Assembly (NCBI GenBank): GCA_026686845.1 | Contig: JAIVEN010000016.1 | Coordinates: forward strand, 31,344,001 to 31,408,000 | DNA: 64,000 nt | Reading direction: 5' to 3' | DNA from: Adenanthera pavonina | Taxonomy: Eukaryota > Streptophyta > Magnoliopsida > Fabales > Fabaceae | Shown: positions 46,701-57,600 of the stretch, one piece after another | Layout: every line of letters starts with the position of its first letter | How positions within the stretch are numbered: the stretch's first letter is position 1 | Notes under the pieces: model-generated | Told to the model about the DNA's origin: nothing | The model's input: the letters and a program-made list of their open reading frames with translations, nothing else | Databases searched by the model: none | Position numbers and translations under genes: made by a program

Positions 46701-49290
46701 CCATAATGCAGGGCTATGCAAGGATCTTTCAGAAATTTCACAAAGGGATTGTATATGTGCAAAATCCCATCTGGTTGTCTCTGAGGAAGATCATATGGAT
46801 GATGAGATTGCTAGAACTCCTTCAACTAACCAAACTGCCAAAGAGACTAGAGTTGCTATGCCACCTGCTACAACATGTACTCATGATATGGAAATCAAAC
46901 ACCTTTGTGGTATTGCAGCTTCTCCACCTCCTATTATACCTACTGAATATGTGGAAACTGAAGTCAGTAATATTGAAGGTGATCATAGTAGTCCTTTCAA
47001 ACAGAATGAGATGACTCCTGTCTCTGCTCAAAAACTAAGGTCTGTATCAGTTTCCCCATTGAGGACAAATGATGTGGCTGGGACAGTTCAAACACCTGAT
47101 TTAACATCATCCCCTGGAGATCATGAATCCCAGATGGAAACACCTGTGACTTTTCTGAATGACGGAACATTTCAGAACTTTGGTCTCTCAGATACTCATC
47201 ACTCAATGAATTCTGATGAAGATGTAAGTTATTAAGTTCTGTCATTTTTTCTTTTTTAGGAAATCCTGTAAATCATACGGGATATTTTACTTGATTAACC
47301 ATATCACATTTTCTTTCTAGGTCATAGTTCATATTGTTAAGATACTTACACTATTTAGGTTATTGTTTTAGCTTGAGGGATTTTATAGGATAGGTTGGAC
47401 TCTAGTGACTGAATAGTGTAAATAAGATATATTCAAGCCTTATTTTACCCAACGATATTTCTAACTTTGGGCTCGATTGTTATTGATTCCTTTCAATATT
47501 AAGGTGCTATTAACTTTCACATTGTGAGGATCTCGTCCATGTTGTAGTGAAAGTGTGGACAATCCCATAATATTTTCTGCCATCTGTGATTTGCATATTT
47601 GTCAGAAGCAGCAAACTTTCTGTCCATTTTTAATGTAGGTAATCCTGAATATGTTGAATTGAATTGTGTATAATAGACTCTAATTAGTTGAACTTGTCCA
47701 TTTTAGGAGCTTAATTTTCTGGAAACAGACCATACACCAGCTAGTAAGTTCCTTATGTAAATCTGAAATGTGCATGTGCTCAGATGGTACTAGACGGCCA
47801 GTTCCTTATGTAAATCTCAAATTTGCAGGTTCACAAGGTAGTGAAGGTGTCAACTCGTTGTCTGTGAGGACTAGGTATTCATTCTAATGGCTTCTATTTT
47901 GGAGACTTAGACTTGAAATCCCTGGAAGGCATATATTTGCTTAATAGATAGCCAGAAATATGTAGATCTGGAAAAAAAAAAAAAAAACTGTTTTGACTGT
48001 TAACTGTTTTCAATTCAAATATAATAAAAACTAATTCATTTATTCCCTTATGTATGCATGATACATGATGTTTTGATCCGTTTTTTCTCATTTTAATTAC
48101 CATTTCACAGCCTTTTTTCATGTTCAACAACCAGTTTGTTTCTTGATGTTTTTAAAGATTGTGTAACATGTTCAACCTCTAAGTCAATCACTTACATGTT
48201 GCCATGTCAATTACACGATAGGATACAGCACCCTTCCCTTCTTCTTCTCTCCCTTCTAGGGTGTGAATGGATCATTAATCTGGGACATCATATGATGTGT
48301 ATTTATTGGAGTGAAATGAAAAATGTACAAGTCTACAAACAAAACCAAGTATGGCAAAATAGCTTAGAAATTATTTGTAGGGCATTTTTTTTTATGATCT
48401 TCTCCTCTTCATAGTTCATACTTCACTGTAATTTCTGGATTGCTAAGTCCTTAATGTTCTTTGATTGCAGGGCTGTAGCTCGTTATTTAAAAAATCATTC
48501 TCCAATTAGCCCAATTGCAGAGGGCCCTGCTGAAGATCTCAGCTTGAACAAGATATTAGAAGGAAAAAGAAGAAAAATCTCTGTTCGAATGTTCTTTGAA
48601 ACACTTGTGAGTTCTGAAACATGTCCATCTGTTATTGGAAAAAAATGCCTCAATTTTGGCCACAGGATGTGAATAGTTGATGTGTATTGTCTTTTTCATT
48701 GTGAAAATCTAAATGTGAATAGTGTTAATAAATGCTATCATTACGGCATGCATTGAGGCTATTTTTTCAATATCTTTCAATGCTTGAAGATTGTTTCATT
48801 CTATCATTAGCTTGGATGTTTCATTATCCTGAAGCATGTGTAAGTAAGTTGGAGATTTCTGGAATATTAGGTAATTTCATAACATGAAATGAAAGTATAG
48901 CTGTAGATGATAAGTTTGAATTTGTGATTGATGTCATAATAGCTTTGAATTATGAACTTGCAGATCTCATTCCACAAATATTAGCTAAACTAGAAATGTA
49001 TTATATTAAATCATTTTATGGGATGCTAATTTTCTTTTGTCCTTTTGTCATAGTCAAACAAATTTTCTTTCCTTTCAAAAGTACTATTATTGTGAACTAT
49101 GATAGTTTTCTCATATTAATCTATAATCTGTTTTCATGCTTACGTAAACTTAATTTGTATGATCATGTGGAAATTGATTGTTGCGTTACAGGTTTTAAAA
49201 AGTTTTGACCTTGTTGACGTACAACAAGAAGAACCTTATGGTGATGTCAGCTTGAAGTTGACCTCTAAACTTTCAAAGGCTGAAATTTGA
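43744..49290 (+). CDS. RAD21: RAD21/SCC1-like alpha-kleisin subunit of cohesin
   Basis: Thirteen exons join with consistent phases and GT-AG introns: 43744-43867, 44924-45179, 45256-45302, 45398-45447, 45551-45618, 45713-46182, 46268-46379, 46487-46623, 46712-47223, 47707-47743, 47829-47874, 48471-48606 and 49192-49290; 2094 nt, 697 residues plus stop. The N-terminus (MFYLHTFLARKGPLATVW, then PEVPIALRMSGHLLLGVVR and IYSKKVDYLF) is the Rad21/Rec8 N-terminal domain that binds SMC3. The C-terminal exons (SVRMFFETL, VLKSFDLVDVQQEEPYGDVS) form the winged helix that binds SMC1. The middle is acidic and low in complexity. RRGRKRKQFFD is a likely nuclear signal. DDEIAR (Arg456) resembles a separase site. 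It closes the cohesin ring in the nucleus. Plants have several paralogs (SYN/RAD21.1-3); I do not assign one. No frame lesion seen. Confidence 0.93.
43762..43776 (+). promoter_or_regulatory. E2F-like palindrome inside RAD21 exon 1
   Basis: TTTTTGGCGCGAAAA encodes FLARK of the N-terminal domain and at the same time is a near-perfect two-sided E2F motif (TTTGGCGCGAAA). It sits 18 bp after the ATG. It could be regulatory or chance. Confidence 0.4.
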
Positions 49291-49351
49291 TGTTATCATC
49301 ATTAAGTTATCTGTAGTTTTTCGGAGGCCCTGATGTATATATATGGGTAAG
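46356..49351 (+). repeat. Source copy of the RAD21 3' duplication
   Basis: From inside exon 7 to about 60 bp past the stop, this stretch is matched, introns included, by 60293-63316. The two differ by scattered substitutions and a few indels. Confidence 0.92.
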
Positions 49352-49413
49352 TATTCTATACTTTGCTGTACAAGCCTTGCAATTCATCTGAAATGTGGAA
49401 AAAGAAAATTAGA

Positions 49414-49419
49414 AATAAA
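49414..49419 (+). terminator. Possible RAD21 polyadenylation signal
   Basis: AATAAA 124 bp after the RAD21 stop and 220 bp before element F. Plant signals are loose, so this is tentative. Confidence 0.3.
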
Positions 49420-49639
49420 ATACTTTAGTGTTTATCAATAGAGAGTCAGATTCTAAACACGAGAAGTGTATGGAAGTAATAATTGAAGGTTTATGTACTT
49501 CGAATGAAATTGGAGGTGTCTCATGAATTTGAAGACTTGGGACAGCTTTTAATGGAATGGAATAAAAAAAATGATTAGGTGGAATATGAAATGACACCCA
49601 TGTTTTCACTTTAGAAAATAACCAGAAAAAAATTGAAGG

Positions 49640-49873
49640 TATTATAATTTGAGAGGCAGTGCTATCTCTTTCATAGAAACAAAGGGAGCACATATATAGG
49701 AGAGTTACAGGAGGTCAAATCTAATCAAATCAACTAAAACAGTCTCCTAAAAATGATCCCGAAAAATCTGGGATAGCAATAATAGAAAATAATTCTAATT
49801 AACTGAACATATAAATAGAAAATTAGGTTAAAGTCATAAATGGGCCTATAGAGACGGCAAGCCCATTCCAACA
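49640..49873 (-). repeat. 3' LTR of element F
   Basis: Plus strand TATTATAATTTGAGAGGCAG to CATTCCAACA. Next to it inside, CTCCCCCTCAAGC is the reverse of the polypurine tract. Confidence 0.95.
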
Positions 49874-52768
49874 CTCCCCCTCAAGCTGGCGAATAGATAT
49901 CGATCATTCCCAGGTTGTTTCTGAATCCTTCCCAGGTTGGTCATGACGTCTACGGTCTGTTTTCCAGGAGGAATGTGTACCAAGTCAATTGTCTTGTCTT
50001 CAATCTTTTCTCTAATAAAATGCCGATCAATTTTCACATGTTTCATACGATCATGTTGGATAGGATTTCTAGCAATTTTAATAGCTGACATATTATCACA
50101 CCAAACCTTGATTGGAGCAGTCATCTCAACCTTTAATTCCCTTAGGAGTCGGATGATCCACATCCCTTCACATATTCCCAAGGACAAAGCTCTATATTCA
50201 GATTCAGCCGAGCTTCTAGAGACTACAGGTTGTTTCTTACTTCTCCATGTCACCAAGTTTCCCCACACATAGAAGCAATAGTCAGTAGTAGATCGTCTAT
50301 CGGACTTTGAGCCTCCCCAATCAGCATCAGTATATAATTCTATGCTTCTAGCCTCTCCCTTTGCAAAGAACAAACCTTGTCCTGGAGTTTTCTTTAAGTA
50401 TCTCAGTATTCTATATACTGCTATCATGTGTTCTTTCTGTGGATTGCTTAGGAATTGGCTTACCACACTCACAGAATGACTTGTGTCTGGCCTGGTGTGG
50501 GACAAGTAAATCAGTTTTCCCCCCAATCCCAGTATCTCTCCTTGTTCACAGCTGTACCATCAAGCTTAATTATCAATTTTTGATTGAGCTCCATTGGAGT
50601 ATGGGCCGGTTTGCATCCTAGCATCCCTATCTCTTTCAACAACTGTAGGACATATTTTCGTTGGGACATGGTTATCCCTTTGTGAATCCAAGCGACCTCC
50701 ATGCCCAAGAAATATCTCAAGGGCCCAAGATCTTTGATATCAAATTCAACTGCTAGGCTCTTCTTCAATTCCACAACCTCCTCTTCATCATTGCCTGTCA
50801 GGACTATATCATCAACATATACAATTAAAGCTGTACTTTTTGTTCCACAATGTTTGACAAATAAAGTATCATCAGCCTGGCACTGGGTATAATCTTGGCC
50901 CTTGATAGCCTGATTGAACCTTTCAAACCAAGCTCTCGGGGATTGTTTTAACCCATACAGTGACTTGTGAAGCTTACAAACCTGATTTGAATTTTCTGCA
51001 CTTCTTAAGCCCAATGGAACTTCCATGAATACCTCTTCCTCAAGATCCTCATTAAGGAAGGCATTTTTAACATCAAGTTGATGTAATGGCCAATCCAAAT
51101 TCGCAGCAAGAGACAATAGCACATTTATAGTATTGAGTTTAGCTGCAGGGGCAAAAGTCTCTTGGTAATCAATACCATAAGTTTGGGTAAATCCCCAAGC
51201 CACCAATCGAGCCCTTTACTTGTTTATGCTTCCATCTGGGTTGTACTTGACAGTGAATACCCATTTGCTACTCACAACCGACTTGCCTTTGGGTAAATTA
51301 GTAAGTTTCCAAGTTCCATTTTTGTGAAGAGCTCTTAACTCCTCTTCTATGGCTTCCTTCCACTTAGGATCTGAAATAGTTTCTTCAAAATTGCTATGTA
51401 TTTTTACCTTTTCAACATTCACAACAAAAGTCTTTAGTCACAGTGAGAGCTTCTTATATGAGACATACCTACTAATGGGATCTTGAGTACAGCTCATTTT
51501 TCCCTTTCTAAGAGCAATCGGCCAATGTAAATCCTCAAGACTTGTCTCGGGTACCAACTCATGGCTCTACCTTGGCATGGTGCTGGGCTCTTCTCTACTT
51601 AGTTCAATTGCAACACTAGTAGGGTCATCTACCCTAGTCTCAGTTGAATCTGAATCTGAAAAGGAACTTAGAGGCTCAAAAAGATTGTTATCTTGAAATT
51701 TAGATCTGGTGGAGAAGTTTCAGAATTGTGGTGAGTTGAGTTTTGAGTCGCTGGGCTGTTTGGGCTATTTTTAGAGCTGAAATCATGTCTAAAATCATGT
51801 GTTTGTGGCTGTTTTTCAAAGCTGGAAATGGAGGGGTTTGAATCTACTTTGGGTGAAAGAGTAATGGGCATTTGTGGAGGCACTTGTGGTGACATATGGG
51901 GTTCTTTTTTATAAGAAATATGCCGAAGACAATCATCACAAATTATCATCACAAATTATCCATTCACTCCTATCACTCTCCCCCTGAATGGATGATTTTG
52001 AAAAATAAGATTGTAGTTCGCAAAATTTAACATTCATCGTGACATAAACATGGTGGAAATGAGGGCAATATAACACTTATAGCCTTTTTGAGTTGAGGAA
52101 TACCCCAAGAAAACACATTTAATGGCATGTGAGTCCAATTTTCCTCCCCCTTCATTATAAACATAGGCTGTACAGCCGAAAACTCAAGGAGGAAGAGAGG
52201 AAGTGAGATGAGAATCAGGAAAAACTTCAAGAAATTTTTGGAAAGGTGTGTAAAAATCCAATGTTTTGAAAGGCATGCGGTCAATAAGATATGTAGCGAT
52301 AAGTATAGCATCCCCTAAAACTTATTAGGCATATTGCTACCAATCATCATTGCTCTAGCAATCTCAAGAAGATATCTATTTTTCCTTTCAGAAACCCCAT
52401 TTTGTTGAGGAGAATAGGCACAAGATGTTTGATGATGAATGCCATGTGAGTTTAAAAAATCTTTGAATTGAGAGTTTAAATATTCTCTGCCATTGTCACT
52501 TCGAAGAACCTTTATGCAAGTCTGAAATTGAGTTTTAACAAATGAATAAAAATATTTGAAAATTGAAAACACCTCTGATTTTTCTTTAATAAGAAAAATC
52601 CAGGTTAGACAAGAATGATCATCAGTAACAAACCAACGGGCTTTGGAATTAGTTTCAACCTTAGAAGGTACCCGCACGTCACTGTGGATAAGTGCAAAAG
52701 GTTGAGTGGGTGTATATGAATGTGAAGGATATGAAGTTCGAATTTGTTTGGCAAAATGACAGATCTCT
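49874..52768 (-). pseudogene. Element F integrase, RT and RNase H
   Basis: Minus strand. Integrase 52677-52315 has RSDNGREYLN and QQNGVSERKN; the region before it (52790-52680) has stops. RT 51206-50511 has TFAPAAKLNTINVLLSLAA, QLDVKNAFLN and intact YVDD (about 50815). RNase H 50526-49846 has YTDADWGGSK and SSAESEYRAL. Breaks: stops after MPNKF (52315) and near 51216 (KSR-stop before AWGF), a frame change around 50520, and an altered end near VDVMTNLGR. Inactive. Confidence 0.88.
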
Positions 52769-53673
52769 CAATGAAAATTAGAAACAATTTTATTATTGAT
52801 ATTGGGAAACAAAATTTGCATATAACTAAGACTAGGGTGGCCTAACCTAAAATGCCACAACATAAGATCATCTTTAGACATAATAGTTGCACGAGATGCT
52901 CGTGCGTTTGGTGGAGATCTTTGAAGATAGTAGAGCCCATTCCACTCCTTAACATTGCCAATCATTTTTCCCAAAGCCAAATCCTGAAAATCACATCCAC
53001 ACTTGTCAAAAATAACAAGGCAATTAATTTGATGAACTGCACTCCACACAAACAGCAAACTACATTTAATTTCAGGGACATATAGAACATTCTTAAGCAC
53101 AATATTCTCAGAAATAATGACTGTTCTTGAGCCCTTAACTTTAGCATACTGTCCATTAGTTACTTCAACAACTTCATGTTCAGAAAAATCAGTAAATTCA
53201 AAGAATAACTCCTTAAAGCCAGTAATATGGTCTGTAGCATCTGAATCCACTATCCAAATATTTTTGGGTGAGGCTACATCACTAAAAATATGAGTAAGGG
53301 TAGTACATACTTGTGCTAAAGTGACAGAAGGAGGGTTTTTCTCACCGACACTTGCTGAATCAGATGTGGCATGTTTCTCTAGGATTTTCTTCAAAACCAG
53401 AGTTTCCTCTATGCTCAGAGAACTAGTGTCTGAGGCAGCTGCTCCCACCGTAAGACCTTTCCCATCAGATCTTTGTCTCTGTTTTGCATTATAAGGCTTG
53501 CCATGGATCTTCCAACACACATCTATGGTGTGACCACCTTTATTGCTGTGATCACACCACTTTCCCAATTTCTTCCCTTTAAAGTCACCAATAGATCCAC
53601 GGACAGTTATAGCAAATCTCTTTGAGGGAAAAGCAGAGTGAGTAGAAGTAGAAATAGGGGAAGATTGAGTCAA
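52768..53673 (-). pseudogene. Element F zinc knuckle, protease and GAG-pre-integrase
   Basis: The knuckle reads C-D-H-S-NKGG-H-TIDV-C; the second Cys is Ser, so it is degenerate. The protease site is WIVDSDATDHITG, where D-S-G is expected. GAG-pre-integrase follows (LWHFRLGHPSLSYM). The frame stops at 52768. The first Met is only where the reading opens after a stop near 53676; it is continuous with gag. Confidence 0.85.
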
Positions 53674-54410
53674 TACCTTTCTACTCTCTTCTCATTTGAT
53701 CATATTGAATGCTTCTTCTAGAGATGATAGGGGTTTAATGCCCATGATGTGACCTCATACATCTTCAAAGGAGTTACCAAGGAGAAACTCATAACAACGT
53801 TCCCTATCAACCACCCGTTTGTATATAATTCATCTCTGCTGCAGGTTCATGTATGGACCTCATAGAGGTCAATTTGTTGCCAAAGGCGTTTTAACACACT
53901 ATAGAACTGAGTTATAGATTGATCACCTTGGACTTGAAGTCGAAGCATACATTTGACTTGAAAAAGAGTGGCTGCATTCTCTTTATTGGAGTAGGTTGTT
54001 TTTGCGGAATCCCATGTTTCTTTTGCACTAGTTGCAAGGAGGTAGTTCTCACTAATCTCCAAAGTCATGGAGTTAACCAACCATGTCATCACCAAATTAT
54101 CATCGGTGCACCACTGTGGGAATAGGGAATCATCAGCCTTTGGTAGGGCAGGATCCCAAGTGAGATATTTTTCCTTCTGCCGGCCTTGAACAATCATAAG
54201 AATGTTGCGTGACCGCTGGAGGTAATTATTACCATTGAGATGTTGGGTGATAAGCACCTATGAGGAGGTGTCCGGCACTAGACCAGTACTTCCTCCCCAT
54301 GTCGAGTGCTGCCCTAGATTTTTCAAGCCATCACTGGTCGAGGAAGACTTGCTGTTGTCTCCGTCGGCAGTAGTAGCTCAGACCTAAGGCATTAGCGCTG
54401 TGCGATAATC
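53674..54410 (-). pseudogene. Element F gag
   Basis: Copia-type gag: LITQHLNGNNYLQRSRNILM, TWDPALPKADDSLFPQWC, LVMTWLVNSM and KRLWQQIDLYE. The open part is 54257-53847. A TAG just upstream (54258-54260) separates it from TGLVPDTSS, which should be the N-terminus. Further frame problems occur before 53690. Confidence 0.85.
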
Positions 54411-54426
54411 AATAGAACCATTGAGG

Positions 54427-54438
54427 GCTCTAATACCA
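54427..54438 (-). other. Primer-binding site of element F
   Basis: GCTCTAATACCA on the plus strand is TGGTATTAGAGC on the element strand, one base from the initiator tRNA-Met complement TGGTATCAGAGC, directly next to the 5' LTR. Confidence 0.88.
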
Positions 54439-54668
54439 TATTATAATTTGAGTGGTAGTGCTATCTCTTTCATAGAAAAAAAGAGATTATATAGGAGAGT
54501 TACAAGAGGTCAAATCTAATCAGATCAACTAAAATACTCTCCTAATAATGATCCTAAAAAATCTGGGATAGTAATAATAGAAAATAATTCTAATTAACTG
54601 AACATATAAATAGAAAATTAGGTTAAAGCCATAAATGGGCCTATAGAGGCAACAAGCCCATTCCAACA
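54439..54668 (-). repeat. 5' LTR of element F
   Basis: Plus strand TATTATAATTTGAGTGGTAG to CATTCCAACA, the partner of 49640-49873, with small indels between the two. Confidence 0.95.
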
Positions 54669-54673
54669 GAAGG

Positions 54674-57600
54674 GCACCAAACGAGCCCTTTGCTCGTGGG
54701 AAATGGAAACTATTCACCTGTCAGTGTTAGAGGATTTTTTTTACGTTAGTTTCTTTGTTCCATAGAAAACTTGTGTGTTGTGTCTTGATATGCATGTTAA
54801 AAGCCCTATTTATTATTTACTCTTGTTCTGAAATCTTTTCTTTTATTGTCTTGCAGTTGGATTCTAATAGGGCTTACAAGGAAAAAGGAAGGGCATTGGG
54901 ATTGGTTTAAAAATCAGAAGGCAAATTTTGACTTACATAGGGGATGGTTTCATCCTTTGTCTTGCCTGGTTTAGATTGATGTTATCTGTATCTCTATAGG
55001 TGGTCAAAGGAAAAAGAAAAAGCTGTGTATATATGACGTATTTTTGAACTATTAGAAGTAATGGCAAAAGGGGGAAAATCACAAGCTGAATTTGCTGTTG
55101 CACTTGCAGCTATTGCTTTCTAGCTCGCAAGCATGCCATCTTAAAACAAGTATCTTCTATTCATGGCCTTAGGCAGTACTAATGAGGGCATTTTGGATTT
55201 GCCTAAATTATACAGAACTTTCTTAACCTAAATAAACCTTCTTAACTTTTAAAATTTGACAACGAATCTTCTTAACTTTTAAGTTTGTGCAAATAACCTC
55301 CGGTGGTCAATTATTCTGTTATTTAATTAATGAAGCATAATATGCTATTGATCATGTATACCCATAATCCCATGAACCTTAAATCATGTGCAAATAACTA
55401 TTCTATAACATTATGTTTTATTAGTGAAAGAACATAAACTAATGGCAGGAGAGTTATCTATATATATATAAAAGTTTAGGGGTTTTTCACCAAAAAACAA
55501 AAAAAAAAAGTTTAGGGGGTTCAATGCAAAGTTTTAAATGTCATGGATGTTATTTGCATATAATCCAAAATTGAGGGAATTATATATAATTTAGCCTTTT
55601 TATTTTGAGGATTTGGATTGGGGCGCTGGAAACTAATTTTTAAAGCGTAAAGATTATTAAATTAGGTTTTACCTTTCCCAACAAAACATTTTCCATACAT
55701 AAAGCTAAAAATCAAATGCAGAACAATATACTTAAAAAATTTAACTATTTACTAATTATGTCATAACCTAGTTGGTTGTAATACTTGTATATCTACCATT
55801 TGCATATATCATATTTTTTTTGGCCACCCATTTGCATGTATTGTATATACTACCCAAACAATAGAAATTATTGAGGATTGTTTTCTCTGGAATTTAGGTA
55901 GAATGACTTAACGAACCAGTAGAAAATTATTGTTGTATCATGATGATTTCATGTATGGTGTTTTCGTGTTGGTCAAAAGCATACAAGGCTAAGAAAATTG
56001 TTACAGAAGTAAGAAATGACAATGGGGATGAGAACGGAGAAAAGCATTGGGCGGCCTATAACCCTGGGTTAGTTAGAAGGGGTGACTTATTTTATTTTAA
56101 AAAATATTTGAGGGTTTAAATTAATTGGACTCTTTTCTTATATATGAAGTCAATTTTATATTTATTGGGTTTAATGAAATCTTTACAAAACTTTGAACCA
56201 TATATCCAAAAAAAATTTAAACCCAAATATATTCAAAATTTAAGCATAGTAGGATCAAAATATTAAGGTCCATGGTGTTAAAATGTAGGAAAGTAATATG
56301 TAATTTTCTCATTAAAATGTGTCAGTTGACCCTCTGCTAAGAGTGTGTCCGCCATGAGAGTAAATGAAAGAGAATGATAATGAGTTTTAATTGAATGACA
56401 TAAATATGTTTAATGTTATGAAAAGTAATGAATATTTGGATTTAGTTTAACAATTATGCCTTTATATAAAAATATATTAAAATGTTTTTTATTTGTTTTT
56501 ATTATTAAAATCTTTTTTTACATCTATTTAGTAAAAAATAGTAAAAAGTAAAATATTAAATTTTTAATTTCTTACCTTGTAAGAATATATAATTTCCTTG
56601 ATTTCATTAATTTGTAAAAATATTTTATTTGTTGAAAAATCTTAGCACGTGTGTTGAAAAAACAAGACATCTTTATATTTATGGGACATTGCCAAGGGCA
56701 TGCTATCGAAGTGGCACCCTTACTTTGCCGCTCCTAAAATTTTTCTCTTGGTATGGAAGGTCACAAATTTGAACCTCTGGATGTGTATGTGTGGTATATA
56801 TGCGAATGGTAAGTAAGTGGTTCCCATTGAAAGTGTGAGAGAGAGGTTTTTTGGGGGGTTGTCAATTGAGGAAAAATAATTAGAGCCTGTGGATAAAAAA
56901 GAATAGCGCATTATTTATTATATATATATATATATATAAGTAATGAAGAAGCAGCTTTTTCCGAGATTTGGAAGGTTTTGGAAATTAAACGCTATAGATT
57001 TGGAAACTTCAAACCAACATGTGGCGGAATAAGATGCTTCGTATATAATATTTAATATTCATATATTTTAAACAAAATTACTAACTAACTAAATTTCAAA
57101 ATCTTAACTAAATAAAAAATAAAAAACTCCACCAGATTATTTACAATTTTTAAAGATACCTAAAAATATACTAATTAACTAAATATTTATACGTGAGAAA
57201 CACACATGTTAATATATACATATTTTTTTAAAAAAAAAATGAGTTTATGTTTAAAAATATTTAAATTTTAACTAACCATTAATTGGTTTTAATTTCATAT
57301 TAAAACCTGAGTTAATATATGATATATTTTATCCCGCTGCTTTAAAAATTGTAAATTGTGAATTGCTAACTACCTAAATTTCAAAATCTTAACTAATTTT
57401 AAACCTATTTATATTTATATTTCTCAAGAAAAATACTGTTCATAAGCACTAATGCTTATTCCTCTGGCCAAAATCATTTTTAAAAATATAAATTATAAAT
57501 TATAATTTTTTAATAAAAAAATTCAGGATCCTAACGTCACGAAGTTAACTGTACCAAATAAAAAAATGTATATGGTTAACTTCCACAACCATTATCTTCA

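Larger units (their letters stand above)
49640..54668 (-). mobile_element. Element F: complete Ty1/copia element downstream of RAD21
   Basis: LTRs of 234 and 230 bp flank gag, protease, integrase, RT and RNase H on the minus strand. The target duplication GAAGG is perfect (49635-49639 and 54669-54673). An iMet-type primer site and a purine tract adjoin the LTRs. Total 5.0 kb, the normal size for a small Ty1/copia element, and unrelated in LTR to the Sireviruses on the left. Its flanks belong to the RAD21 3' region. Confidence 0.95.

Noticed and set aside
48136..48414. 92-codon frame inside RAD21 intron 11
   Set aside because: Lies wholly within an intron with good splice sites on both sides; its counterpart at 62127 is also intronic.
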